A stretch of DNA of 64,000 bases from Lachnospiraceae bacterium (GTDB lineage Bacteria > Bacillota > Clostridia > Lachnospirales > Lachnospiraceae), in contig JAGKTY010000001.1 in NCBI GenBank assembly GCA_021153185.1, forward strand, positions 67,137 to 131,136. Direction: 5' to 3'. The position numbers were made by a program, and so were the translations under genes. The notes under the pieces were generated by a model. It saw nothing but the letters and a program-made list of their open reading frames with translations, made no database searches and was not told where the DNA came from. This document shows, piece by piece, positions 1-9,382 of the stretch. Numbering within the stretch: the first letter of the stretch is position 1; every line of letters begins with the position of its first letter.

Positions 1-368
1 GACAATATGTAGCGCAGCACGGATTTGAACCGACCATATCGGAATTTGCCAAGCTAAGCGGTCTTAGCGAGGAAACCGTTATGGAGGCACTTTCCTGCCG
101 GATGCAAGTGGCAAATCTTGAGGAAGCATATACAGCGCAGGATGAAAGACAGCTTGAATTGCAGGAAGCGTTGCTTGATAAGATTGATTTGCGACGTATG
201 GTTGCAACGCTGCCACAAATAGAACAAAAGCTCATCGTGCTCCGCTATTTCCGGAATTACTCCCAGTCACAGACTGCGCGTCTTTTACACCTATCCCAGT
301 CAAAAGTTAGCAGGATGGAACAAATGATTCTGCAAAAAATGCGGGAAAAGCAGGAACACGACGGGTAG
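1..368 (+). CDS. sigF: Sporulation sigma factor, probably SigF (5' end outside the window)
   Basis: These are the last 121 codons of a sigma-70 family factor; the frame is open from base 3 and the N-terminus lies outside the window. The end of region 3 (TISEFAKLSGLSEETV) is followed by region 4, whose helix-turn-helix YSQSQTARLLHLSQSKVSRM would contact the -35 element. The tail EKQEHDG resembles SigF C-termini. SigF is the first forespore sigma factor, held inactive by the anti-sigma factor SpoIIAB. In Bacillus and many clostridia the spoVA operon follows sigF directly; here spoVAA starts almost 10 kb further on. SigG is the main alternative, but the presence of spoVA genes downstream favours SigF. 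Confidence 0.75.
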   Translation, partial: QYVAQHGFEPTISEFAKLSGLSEETVMEALSCRMQVANLEEAYTAQDERQLELQEALLDKIDLRRMVATLPQIEQKLIVLRYFRNYSQSQTARLLHLSQSKVSRMEQMILQKMREKQEHDG

Positions 369-476
369 TTTGGCGCGGTAGGAAAAGGCTTTGAACGCAT
401 CAATATTGCGACGAGCCGCAGTGTTTTGAAGGAGGCGCTTGACCGCATCCGCGATGCCGTGTCTCTGTTGCAGTAA
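369..476 (+). pseudogene. C-terminal relic of a MalY/PatB-type aminotransferase
   Basis: Directly after the sigF stop codon, and in the same frame, 35 sense codons read FGAVGKGFERINIATSRSVL and continue to DRIRDAVSLLQ and a stop. This matches the usual C-terminus of PLP-dependent MalY/PatB cystathionine beta-lyase-like aminotransferases, where a glycine-rich GxGFxRxN segment is followed by S/PRSxLxEALxRI. The PLP-binding lysine and everything upstream are missing and there is no start codon, so it cannot be functional. It is most simply the end of a gene deleted when sigF and the present downstream region were joined. Assignment rests on motif recognition only. Confidence 0.6.
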
Positions 477-490
477 TTTTGCGTATGTGG

Positions 491-519
491 TTTTGAATCG
501 TCCCGTGATATGTTATAAT
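491..519 (+). promoter_or_regulatory. SigA-type promoter for the DUF4153 gene
   Basis: A perfect TATAAT at 514-519 has the extended -10 element TGT in front of it, with TTTTGA at 491-496 (17-base spacer) or TTGAAT at 493-498 (15-base spacer) as -35. It lies 25 bases before the start codon at 544. Confidence 0.65.
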
Positions 520-543
520 GGTTCCAAAATAAGGAGGACGATT

Positions 544-2196
544 ATGATTGCAAAGTGGAAAGCATTGATTGAAACACTGAAGGAGCAGGTATTTAAGCGA
601 TATCCGGTTACGATGGTTCTTGTTGCCCTGGGCGCACTGTTACTTGGTATTGTCTTTGATTCTGATTATGAAAAAGTGAAGTGGATTGGAAGAATCACAC
701 TGACAGTGTGGACGACGGCGGCCGGAATGCTTTTTTTAGAAGAGCTTTTTCGCACAAATAAAAAAGGGAAACTGTTTGGCACAGTTGGCGCACTTGCAAT
801 CGCCATTTTGTTTACGGCACTGATGAGTTATGAGGGCAAGATAGTTTTTGGAATGGACGCAGAGGTGGTTTGTGAGGAAGCCACGCGCGTGTATCTGGTC
901 TATCTTGTGTGGCTTATCGCAATCAGTGTGTTTCATATGTTTCAAAAAAGCGGGCATGACTTCCCGCAGTATTGTCTTCGCGTAGCAGGCGGTTATGCCA
1001 AGACAACGATTGTGTACGGGATTTTTGCAATTGGCATTGCTGTCATCGTATTTATTTTCAATGTACTTCTTTTTGACACAGATTCCTTTTTGGGAAGACT
1101 TGAAGTCGTACTTGTGAGCAGCGTTTATTTGGCGGGTGTACTGCTTGCTGTCTCGGATACGGCGGCGGATGTGTCCAAGTTTTTTAAGGTTGTCGTCAAA
1201 TTTGTGCTCATGCCACTGACCATGGCGGCATTTGTCATTATTTATCTGTATATCATTAAGCTTCTTGTGACACAGGGATTGCCATCCAATGAAGTGTTTG
1301 CGATTCTGACGGCACTGTTTTGCGCCGGTCTTCCAATCTGGACGGTCGCGACATCCTTTGCAGAGGAAGCGATGGGGAAATGCGCGCGCATATTGCCGTA
1401 TGCGTTTCTTCCGTTTATTGTACTGCAAATCATCTGTGTCGGCATGCGTATCGGGCAGTACGGACTTACCGAAAGCCGCTACATGGGCTGCTTTTTGATT
1501 GTATTCGAGCTGATTTATATTGTGCTGTATGCGGTTTTTCGTGCGAAATATCTGCCGGACATCGTCTTTGTGTTGGTTGCAATGATGACACTTTTTGTGC
1601 TTGTGCCGGGCGTGCGGGCTGATGATGCGGTATATCTTTCACAGAAGGCGAGATTACAGCATTACCTGGAGTTGCCGCAGTCTGAGAGAGAAACCCTTTC
1701 TGCAAAAGAGATCAAAAAAATGACAGGTGCGTTCGATGCACTGAAGGGCTCGAGAAAAGGAAAGCAGTTTGTGGATGCGATTCCGCTTGCAGACTACGCG
1801 TGGATTCAGGACTGCGGAGACAAAACAGATCATAACATCGTCAGGGACGAGATGTATATCAATGCGTATTATGACGGGGAATGGATTGAAATTGGCGGGT
1901 ATGCATATGCACACGAGTTTTATGTAAACCACGATACCGATGTTGATTTGCATGCATTTGAGGCAAAAATTGCGGATGATGTAACGGTAGAGATGGATAT
2001 TTCAACGCTTGTCAGCGGGGCGGTTTCGGCTTATGAGGCGGATGAATACGGCGACATGGGAGAGTGGCTCAAAAACCACAACACGATAGACCTTCCAAAC
2101 GGAGACCGCGTGATTGTCACAAGTCTGCACATGCGTGTGCAGGATGATGTCTATGACAACGTGGACATGCAGGGATATTATTTGAGCAAACAGTGA
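544..2196 (+). CDS. DUF4153 multi-pass membrane protein
   Basis: This 550-residue protein begins with a short basic segment, then has about ten hydrophobic helices up to roughly residue 365. It ends in a soluble domain of about 180 residues (from about LSQKARLQHYLELPQSERE) rich in acidic and aromatic residues. The layout fits the DUF4153 family, whose function is unknown. ATG 544 is chosen because AAGGAGG lies just upstream and a good promoter ends at 519; an in-frame extension to 439 would run through that promoter. The gene stands alone between the sigF relic and a terminator at 2239-2273. A regulatory role for the soluble tail would be a guess. Confidence 0.7.
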   Translation: MIAKWKALIETLKEQVFKRYPVTMVLVALGALLLGIVFDSDYEKVKWIGRITLTVWTTAAGMLFLEELFRTNKKGKLFGTVGALAIAILFTALMSYEGKIVFGMDAEVVCEEATRVYLVYLVWLIAISVFHMFQKSGHDFPQYCLRVAGGYAKTTIVYGIFAIGIAVIVFIFNVLLFDTDSFLGRLEVVLVSSVYLAGVLLAVSDTAADVSKFFKVVVKFVLMPLTMAAFVIIYLYIIKLLVTQGLPSNEVFAILTALFCAGLPIWTVATSFAEEAMGKCARILPYAFLPFIVLQIICVGMRIGQYGLTESRYMGCFLIVFELIYIVLYAVFRAKYLPDIVFVLVAMMTLFVLVPGVRADDAVYLSQKARLQHYLELPQSERETLSAKEIKKMTGAFDALKGSRKGKQFVDAIPLADYAWIQDCGDKTDHNIVRDEMYINAYYDGEWIEIGGYAYAHEFYVNHDTDVDLHAFEAKIADDVTVEMDISTLVSGAVSAYEADEYGDMGEWLKNHNTIDLPNGDRVIVTSLHMRVQDDVYDNVDMQGYYLSKQ

Positions 2197-2238
2197 AAAA
2201 TGGCGCATTTTAGGCGATAACAAATCGCGTAAATGAGA

Positions 2239-2273
2239 GGGGGATACAGCAAAAGTATTCCCCTTCTTTTTTT
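2239..2273 (+). terminator. Rho-independent terminator after the DUF4153 gene
   Basis: GGGGGATAC (2239-2247) pairs with GTATTCCCC (2255-2263) around a seven-base loop and is followed by a T-rich run to 2273. Confidence 0.85.
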
Positions 2274-2302
2274 CACCAGGCATAGATTTTTTGATGAAAA
2301 TA

Positions 2303-2311
2303 TGCTATGAT
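2303..2311 (+). promoter_or_regulatory. Extended -10 promoter candidate for the ABC exporter operon
   Basis: TGCTATGAT matches an extended -10 box (TGnTATAAT with one mismatch) 33 bases before the first exporter gene and just after the upstream terminator. There is no convincing -35. Confidence 0.4.
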
Positions 2312-2343
2312 GGAGTATGAACCATTATGGTGCGGAGGCAGCT

Positions 2344-4086
2344 ATGTTAAAGACAATTTTATCGCAGGTAAAGGAATATAAAGGCGTGGCCATTTTGACT
2401 CCGGTTTGTATGATTGTAGAGGTCATCATGGAGATGATTATCCCGCTTCTCATGGCGTATATTATTGACGAAGGCGTCATGAAAGGAAACCAGCAGGCGA
2501 TTATCCGTGTTGGCGGTGTGATGCTTATCATTGCACTCATTGGACTGATTGCGGGAATGCTTGGCGGCAAATACGGTGCGCTTGCCAGCAGCGGACTTGC
2601 CAAAAATCTCCGCAACGCGATGTATGAAAACATTCAGACGTATTCGTTTGCCAATCTGGATAAATACAGCACGGCAGGACTTGTTACGAGACTGACGACG
2701 GATGTCAACAATGTGCAGATGGCATTTCAGATGTTCCTGCGTATGTGTATGCGTGCACCGTCTTCCCTGATCATTGCGATGGTGATGGCGTTTAGCATTT
2801 CCGCAAAGCTTGCCAGTGTCTATTTGTATGTGGTGATTGCACTTTCCATTTTTTTGGCACTCATTATCCGCAAGGCGATGGGCTATTTCCAGGAAGTGTT
2901 TCAAAAGTATGATGATTTAAATGCGAGTGTACAGGAAAATGTCAGTGCCATCCGTGTTGTGAAGGCCTATGTGCGGGAAGAGCGGGAAAACAAAAAGTTT
3001 TCAGCGGCAGCGGAGCATGTATACAAACTGTTTATACGCGCAGAAAAGATGGTCGTGCTCAATATGCCGATGATGCAGGTGGCAGTTTATACCTGCATGC
3101 TGCTCATCAGCTGGCTCGGCGCCAAGATGATTGTCGTATCGGAGCTTACCACAGGCGAACTGATGAGCCTCATTGCATACTGCATGAACATCTTAATGTC
3201 ACTCATGATTTTGTCGATGATTTTTGTCATGATGACGATGTCGGCAGCCTCAGCAAAGCGTATTGCAGAGGTAATCAATGAAAAGAGTACACTTGTGAGT
3301 CCTGCAGACGGCAAAACAGAGGTTAGGGACGGAAGCATTGCATTTGAGCATGTTTCCTTTGAATACAATGAAGGCAAGCCGGTGCTTTCGGATATCAATG
3401 TGACAATACAGGCCGGTGAGACGGTCGGAATCCTTGGCGGTACCGGTAGCGCAAAGACAAGCTTTGTGAATCTGATTCCGCGTCTGTATGATGTGGCGCA
3501 AGGGACAGTCAAGGTTGGCGGTGTGGATGTCAGAGCGTATGACCTTGATACCTTAAGGAGTGAAGTGAGCGTTGTCCTTCAAAAAAATGTCCTGTTTTCG
3601 GGAACGATTTATGACAATCTGCGCTGGGGTGATGAGAATGCGACCGAGGAGATGTGCCGACAGGCATGCAGGCTTGCTTGCGCAGATGAATTCATTTCCA
3701 AAATGCCGGATGGATATCACACACAGATTACGCAGGGAGGCAGCAATGTTTCCGGCGGCCAGAAGCAGAGACTTTGTATTGCAAGGGCACTTCTTAAGAA
3801 ACCGAAAATTTTGATTTTGGATGATTCCACCAGTGCGGTGGATACGGCCACGGAAGCCAAAATCAGACAGGCATTTGCGACAGAGATTCCAAATACAACG
3901 AAGTTAATTATCGCGCAGCGTATTTCGAGCATTCAGCATGCGGACCATATCATCGTTCTCGAGGATGGCAAAATCAACGGATACGGCACACATGATGAGC
4001 TTCTTGCGTCAAACGAGATTTACAGAGAGATTTTTGAAGCGCAGACAAACGGAGCCGGCGATTTTGATGAAAAGGAGGCATTGTAG
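2344..4086 (+). CDS. ABC exporter half-transporter with a degenerate ATP site
   Basis: This 580-residue protein has an N-terminal six-helix ABC exporter membrane domain (to about residue 320) and a nucleotide-binding domain. Walker A is GGTGSAKT near residue 365, with alanine replacing the third glycine. The signature is VSGGQKQR and Walker B reads ILILDDSTSAVD, with Asp where the catalytic Glu is expected. In heterodimeric exporters such as TM287/288 and BmrCD one subunit carries just this Glu-to-Asp change, so this is likely the non-catalytic partner of the next gene. GGAGG at 2335-2339 supports ATG 2344. It ends two bases before the partner's start. Substrate unknown; drugs or lipids are usual for the class. 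Confidence 0.85.
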   Translation: MLKTILSQVKEYKGVAILTPVCMIVEVIMEMIIPLLMAYIIDEGVMKGNQQAIIRVGGVMLIIALIGLIAGMLGGKYGALASSGLAKNLRNAMYENIQTYSFANLDKYSTAGLVTRLTTDVNNVQMAFQMFLRMCMRAPSSLIIAMVMAFSISAKLASVYLYVVIALSIFLALIIRKAMGYFQEVFQKYDDLNASVQENVSAIRVVKAYVREERENKKFSAAAEHVYKLFIRAEKMVVLNMPMMQVAVYTCMLLISWLGAKMIVVSELTTGELMSLIAYCMNILMSLMILSMIFVMMTMSAASAKRIAEVINEKSTLVSPADGKTEVRDGSIAFEHVSFEYNEGKPVLSDINVTIQAGETVGILGGTGSAKTSFVNLIPRLYDVAQGTVKVGGVDVRAYDLDTLRSEVSVVLQKNVLFSGTIYDNLRWGDENATEEMCRQACRLACADEFISKMPDGYHTQITQGGSNVSGGQKQRLCIARALLKKPKILILDDSTSAVDTATEAKIRQAFATEIPNTTKLIIAQRISSIQHADHIIVLEDGKINGYGTHDELLASNEIYREIFEAQTNGAGDFDEKEAL

Positions 4087-4087
4087 G

Positions 4088-5983
4088 ATGGCTGGAAAGA
4101 GACACATGCCGATGACGGGACCGAAACCAAAAGATGCCGGCAAAACATTTAAACGGCTTCTTGATTATGTATTTGACAAATATTTATTTCACTGTATTTT
4201 GGTTGTCATTTGTATATTGATCAGTGTGTTTGCCAACGTACAGGGAACACTGTTTACCAAGACGTTAATTGATGCGTACATCCTGCCGATGCTTGGCAGC
4301 GAGAATCCGGATTTTACGCCGCTTGCACATGCGATTTTCAGAGTGGCCCTCTTTTATGCAATCGGTGCACTTTGCACATGGATTTACAACCGCATCATGA
4401 TAGAAGTTTCGCAGGGCTCACTTTGTAAGCTTCGCAAGGAAATGTTTACACACATGGAGAGCCTTCCAATCAAATATTTTGATACACATCCGCATGGCGA
4501 TATCATGTCCCTTTACACCAATGATGTCGACACGCTAAGGCAGATGATCAGTCAGAGTCTGCCGCAGTGTATTTCCAGCGGCATCACGGTCGTGACGGTT
4601 CTCATTCAGATGTTCATTCTGAGTGTACCGCTCACTGTTTTGACCTTATTCATGGTCGTTGTGGTAACGATTTCAACGATGATTCTTGGCGGAAAGAGCG
4701 GTAAATTCTTTGCAGCACAGCAAAGGGATATCGGTGCCTTGAACGGTTACATCGAAGAGATGATGGAAGGACAGAAGGTCGTAAAGGTATTTTGCCGTGA
4801 GGATAAGAGTATTGCGGAATTTCATGACAAAAATGAGCAGCTCTTCGACAGTGCATACAACGCAAACCGGTTTGCCAATGTACTCGGACCTGTCAATGCA
4901 CAGCTTGGCAATGTCAGCTATGTGCTCTGCGCAGTTGTCGGCGGTTTTTTGGCACTACATGCGGTCGGTGGCTTTACACTCGGTGCACTTGCCAGCTTTT
5001 TGACCTTCAACAAGAGCTTTAATATGCCAATCAGCCAGGTGAGCCAGCAGTTTAACAGCATTGTAATGGCGATGGCCGGTGCGCAGCGTATTTTTGCGAT
5101 GCTTGACGAAGCGCCTGAGGTGGATGAAGGCTATGTGACGCTCGTTAACGCAAAGAAAGAGGGCGATACGCTTGTTGAATGCAAGGAGCGTACAGGACTT
5201 TGGGCGTGGAAGCATTATCATAAGGCAGAAGGCGTAACGGAATATGTACCGCTTCAGGGCGATGTCGTATTTGACGGCGTTGATTTCGGTTATACGGACG
5301 AGAAGATGGTGCTGCATGATGTGAAGCTGTTTGCAACGCCGGGGCAGAAAATTGCCTTTGTCGGAACGACGGGAGCCGGCAAAACGACAATTACAAATCT
5401 GATCAACCGGTTTTATGACATCCAGGACGGCAAAATCCGGTATGACGGCATCAATATCAACAAGATAAAAAAAGCAGACCTGAGAAGAAGTCTCGGAATC
5501 GTATTGCAGGATACGCACCTCTTTACGGACACGGTTATGGAGAACATACGCTACGGCAGACTCGATGCGACAGATGAGGAGGTCATCGCGGCAGCAAAGT
5601 TAGCCGGTGCTGACAGTTTTATCAGACTACTTCCGGATGGATATGAGACGAGAATTGCAGGAGATGGTGCGAGCCTCAGTCAGGGACAAAAACAGCTTCT
5701 TTCGATTGCGAGGGCGGCAGTTGCAGACCCGCCGGTGCTCATTTTGGATGAGGCGACCAGTTCGATTGACACGCGTACAGAGCAAATCGTGCAGAAAGGA
5801 ATGGACAGTCTGATGAAGGGCAGAACGACCTTTGTGATTGCGCATCGTCTTTCGACGGTAAGGAACAGTGACTGCATCATGGTATTAGAGCAGGGACGGA
5901 TTATTGAGCGCGGAAGCCATGAGGAGCTCATTGAACAAAAAGGAAGGTACTATCAACTTTACACGGGAAATAAAGTCGGGTGA
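4088..5983 (+). CDS. ABC exporter half-transporter with a canonical ATP site
   Basis: This 631-residue partner of the preceding gene has an exporter-type membrane domain, a linker insertion of about 40 residues (near TLVECKERTGLWAWKHYHKA), then the nucleotide-binding domain. Walker A GTTGAGKTT is near residue 427, the signature is SLSQGQKQ, and Walker B LILDEATSSID keeps the catalytic glutamate, followed by the H-loop AHRLS. The pairing of one canonical and one degenerate subunit is the usual heterodimer pattern. ATG 4088 follows a GGAGG inside the end of the previous gene, which suggests translational coupling. The next gene overlaps its stop by four bases. Confidence 0.88.
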   Translation: MAGKRHMPMTGPKPKDAGKTFKRLLDYVFDKYLFHCILVVICILISVFANVQGTLFTKTLIDAYILPMLGSENPDFTPLAHAIFRVALFYAIGALCTWIYNRIMIEVSQGSLCKLRKEMFTHMESLPIKYFDTHPHGDIMSLYTNDVDTLRQMISQSLPQCISSGITVVTVLIQMFILSVPLTVLTLFMVVVVTISTMILGGKSGKFFAAQQRDIGALNGYIEEMMEGQKVVKVFCREDKSIAEFHDKNEQLFDSAYNANRFANVLGPVNAQLGNVSYVLCAVVGGFLALHAVGGFTLGALASFLTFNKSFNMPISQVSQQFNSIVMAMAGAQRIFAMLDEAPEVDEGYVTLVNAKKEGDTLVECKERTGLWAWKHYHKAEGVTEYVPLQGDVVFDGVDFGYTDEKMVLHDVKLFATPGQKIAFVGTTGAGKTTITNLINRFYDIQDGKIRYDGININKIKKADLRRSLGIVLQDTHLFTDTVMENIRYGRLDATDEEVIAAAKLAGADSFIRLLPDGYETRIAGDGASLSQGQKQLLSIARAAVADPPVLILDEATSSIDTRTEQIVQKGMDSLMKGRTTFVIAHRLSTVRNSDCIMVLEQGRIIERGSHEELIEQKGRYYQLYTGNKVG

Positions 5984-8900
5984 GGGATATGAAGAATAAT
6001 ATAACAGAGATTGTTTTTTCAAATTATCATATTGATGCAACGACGAATCAGATTATCAAAATCGATAAGCAGTTCACGGAGCTGACCGGTTATACAATGA
6101 CGGAAATCGAGGCGAAAAAGCTGACATTGTTTGATTTGCTTCCACCGGAGGATTTGGAGGATTACACCAGAGAACTCAGGAGACAGTTTGCAGCATACGG
6201 CAGCCAGGCATATATCTGGCACAGACTAAGATGCCGGGACGGTCATTGTATTTATGTGTTTTGCTACGGAGAAATTCTGCCGGATGGCACAGCGTCGATC
6301 CGCATCACCGATACGACATTCGTGCGTGAGATGGCAGATGAGCGTGAGATTGAAGCGGAGAAACAGAATGAACTGTTAAAGCTCACATTTGAATCAGAGC
6401 AGGATACGTTGTTTGAGTATGATGCGGCAAGAGATAAACTGACACTGAGTCATGTCGTAGACGGAGAGCTTGCGGTTGTATATGAGGAGAATCATTACAA
6501 GGGACAATCGGACAGCAACCGTTTTATTCATCCGGAGGACAAACGTAAATATGTCGAGCAGATTCCGCTGACCGGTTCACAGCCGGTAACGTTCCATACG
6601 GAGATACGATTAATTAGCGATAAGCAACGCTATGAATGGACGCGCTGTAACGGTGTGTGTCTGTACGACAGATACGGCAGGCTTTCGAAGGTGGTCGGCA
6701 AATTCCATGATATTTCCGACGAGATTGCTGCCGCACAAAAAATCAAAGAACAGGCAGAACGCGACGAGCTGACTGGCCTTTATCACCATGCAGATATGCT
6801 GCGTCATGTGACTGAACGGCTGCAGGTTGCAAAGGACGGCTTATGCGCCATGTTTGTCATCGACATTGATGATTTTAAGCTTGTCAATGAGGCCTTTGGT
6901 CACAAGGTCGGCGATGCTGTGCTGATGCAGGTGGGCGGAGCGCTGAAGCGGTATGCGCTTGATCGTGGGTACGCAGGCCGAATCGGTGCAGATGAATTTA
7001 CAGTCTTTTTATGGGAAATCAAAGACAGGACAGATGTACAGAGACATATGCTCGCCATCTCAAAGCTGGTGGCATGCAGTCATGAGAACGTGCCGATTTC
7101 ATGTTCTGTCGGTGCGTCTGTTGTCGGCAAAGCAGACTGTAATCCGATGGATTTGTATATCGAGGCAGACCGTGCGGCTTTTGCAGCCAAGAAAAAGGGG
7201 CATGGACAACAGGTGCTGTATGATAACAGTTTGCTCAGGGAAGAGCAGGCGGAAGTCTATATTGCAGAAGAGGATTTAAGCCTCAATGATATTCAGGGGT
7301 TTGCATACATTACCGATGTCAATACATATGAACTATTGTTTGTCAACGAGCCGTTTATGGCCCAGATGGAAAGCTTCATCGGACATCGCGTGAATTATGA
7401 GGGCAAAAAGTGTTATCATATCTGCCAGAATAGTCATACGCCTTGCGAAGATTGTAATATGAATCAGCTTCGCAAAAATGAAAATACTTACAGGTACCGC
7501 AAAAATGAGTTCAATCAAAAAGAATATGTCTGTAAGGATTCCTTAATCAACTATGGAGGCAGGATTGCCAGACTTGAGGTTTCTGTAGAGGTTACGGATT
7601 CCTATCATACCCTGCAGGCTGTCACAGCGTTCTTTGAATCAAATAGTGTTCTGCGCAAATGTATCCGCCAGATTGCGGAGACATCTGAGGTGCAGCATGA
7701 CTATCACAAGATCCTAAGGTTTGTCGGGGAATTCTATCATGGGGATTGCTGTGGCCTTATCGAACGGCACGATGGCCATACATACGATTTACATAAATGG
7801 AGTGTCGAAAGCGGGGAATCGTTTGAGGGAGATACTTCGGATTGTGAAAAACTGAAAAGTATATATACGATGATGAAGCGCAATGCCAATGAGCAGGGAC
7901 GCATTCATGTGGAGAATTTGTTTGCATATAAGGAGAGCGACCCGGAGCTTTACGAGCAGCTTTCGCATGATAAAATCTGGACGCTGATGGGCAACATCCT
8001 TATGAAAAACGGCGAAGAGATGGGACTGTTTTTCGTCGTCAATCCAAAGCAGCATCTGGAGAACAGACTGCTCTTTACAACGATTTCAACCTTTATGGAG
8101 AGTGAGATAAACAGGCGGCTCCTTTGGGATAAACAGCAGTTTGAACTGACGCACGATCCGCTTACGGGTGTGCTTAACCGCACGAGCTACATGAATATGC
8201 TTGCCAAGGTAAGTCTGGCACAGTCGGTTGGACTTGCCAATGTGGACGTGAATAGTCTGACACGCATCAACAACGATTTTGGACTTGCAAAAGGCAACCA
8301 GGTCATTTGTGAGATTGTAGACATTTTGCGCCAGGCATTTGAGGAAGAACAGATTTTCCGTTTCCACAGCGATGATTTCACGATTCTTGTGTTAAACGAA
8401 GACCGTGACAGTTTTTCAAAGCGCGTGGAAAAAGCAAGAAATCTGTTTGAGCAGCATGAAAGCGGCGCCTGCATCGGCTATGTATGGGATGACTTTGATA
8501 TGAACATCCAGAAGATGAGCGGGCATGCAGACGAGATTCTGATGCTTGAAAAGCAGAAATTCCATGAGAGTGACCGTGATTCGTCAATGACCCGGCAAAA
8601 AGAGATTCTGAAAGAATTGCAGGTCAAAATCGATGCAGGAAAGTTTGCCGTTTACCTGCAGCCAAAGGTCAATATGTCCGATGGCTCGTATTACGGGGCA
8701 GAGGCGCTTATTCGTGCCATCGATGTGGACGGCAAACTCATTCCGCCGGCAAGATTTATTCCGATTTTGGAAAAAACATATACGATTCAGGTGATTGACC
8801 TCTTTGTATTTGAAGAAGTGTGTAAGATGATCCGCAGATGGATGGATGAAGGAACCAAGCTTGTTCCAATTTCATTTAATTTTTCGCGACTTACTTTACT

Positions 8901-9363
8901 TAGTACCAATTTGGTGAATCGTGTGGAAGAAATTGTGCAAAAATATAATGTACCGAAGGATTCTCTTGAAATCGAAATCACAGAGACAATCGGTGACCTT
9001 GAGTACGATATGATTTCACGCATTGCAACAGATCTTCGGAATGCGGGATACAGGCTCAGTATGGATGATTTTGGAACGAAGTATTCGTCAGTAAGCACAC
9101 TTTCTTATATGAAATTTGACATGCTCAAAATCGATCGCAGCATGGTCAATACGCTGGAACAAAATGAAGTCAGCAGACAAATTATGAAACATGTCATTGC
9201 AATGTGCAAAGATCTTGGTATAGAATGTATCGCGGAGGGTGTTGAGACCAAAGAGCAGGTGATGCTTCTGACACAGATGGATTGTCAGATTGCGCAGGGT
9301 TATCTGTACGGCAAGCCAATGCCAATGCATGAGTTTGAGTCATTGTACAAGGGCTCAATCTAA
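5980..9363 (+). CDS. PAS/GGDEF/EAL c-di-GMP signalling protein
   Basis: This 1127-residue protein has no clear membrane helix. In order I see a PAS domain (about 10-115), a second PAS (130-245), a GGDEF domain (260-420) with GADEF at the active loop, a PAS-like segment with several cysteines (430-540), a GAF-like region (545-720), a second GGDEF domain (720-875) with HSDDF at the loop, and an EAL domain (880-1120). The EAL domain keeps EALIR, FNFS, EITET, DDFG, LKIDR, AEGVET and QGYLYGKP, so c-di-GMP phosphodiesterase activity is likely, while cyclase activity is doubtful. GTG 5980 overlaps the exporter stop; ATG 5989 is an alternative with a GAGGG that is rather close. Confidence 0.9.
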   Translation: MRDMKNNITEIVFSNYHIDATTNQIIKIDKQFTELTGYTMTEIEAKKLTLFDLLPPEDLEDYTRELRRQFAAYGSQAYIWHRLRCRDGHCIYVFCYGEILPDGTASIRITDTTFVREMADEREIEAEKQNELLKLTFESEQDTLFEYDAARDKLTLSHVVDGELAVVYEENHYKGQSDSNRFIHPEDKRKYVEQIPLTGSQPVTFHTEIRLISDKQRYEWTRCNGVCLYDRYGRLSKVVGKFHDISDEIAAAQKIKEQAERDELTGLYHHADMLRHVTERLQVAKDGLCAMFVIDIDDFKLVNEAFGHKVGDAVLMQVGGALKRYALDRGYAGRIGADEFTVFLWEIKDRTDVQRHMLAISKLVACSHENVPISCSVGASVVGKADCNPMDLYIEADRAAFAAKKKGHGQQVLYDNSLLREEQAEVYIAEEDLSLNDIQGFAYITDVNTYELLFVNEPFMAQMESFIGHRVNYEGKKCYHICQNSHTPCEDCNMNQLRKNENTYRYRKNEFNQKEYVCKDSLINYGGRIARLEVSVEVTDSYHTLQAVTAFFESNSVLRKCIRQIAETSEVQHDYHKILRFVGEFYHGDCCGLIERHDGHTYDLHKWSVESGESFEGDTSDCEKLKSIYTMMKRNANEQGRIHVENLFAYKESDPELYEQLSHDKIWTLMGNILMKNGEEMGLFFVVNPKQHLENRLLFTTISTFMESEINRRLLWDKQQFELTHDPLTGVLNRTSYMNMLAKVSLAQSVGLANVDVNSLTRINNDFGLAKGNQVICEIVDILRQAFEEEQIFRFHSDDFTILVLNEDRDSFSKRVEKARNLFEQHESGACIGYVWDDFDMNIQKMSGHADEILMLEKQKFHESDRDSSMTRQKEILKELQVKIDAGKFAVYLQPKVNMSDGSYYGAEALIRAIDVDGKLIPPARFIPILEKTYTIQVIDLFVFEEVCKMIRRWMDEGTKLVPISFNFSRLTLLSTNLVNRVEEIVQKYNVPKDSLEIEITETIGDLEYDMISRIATDLRNAGYRLSMDDFGTKYSSVSTLSYMKFDMLKIDRSMVNTLEQNEVSRQIMKHVIAMCKDLGIECIAEGVETKEQVMLLTQMDCQIAQGYLYGKPMPMHEFESLYKGSI

Positions 9364-9382
9364 AATGGAAAGGAGTCTTAAC

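Noticed and set aside
366..476. Stop-codon readthrough of sigF into the aminotransferase tail
   Set aside because: The TAG is followed by an ordinary relic and sigF ends as the family does; being in frame has a one-in-three chance.
736..1428. A 230-codon open frame on the minus strand
   Set aside because: It lies entirely antisense to the DUF4153 gene, is rich in Cys, His, Arg and Lys, has no ribosome site and no domain, so it is an antisense shadow.
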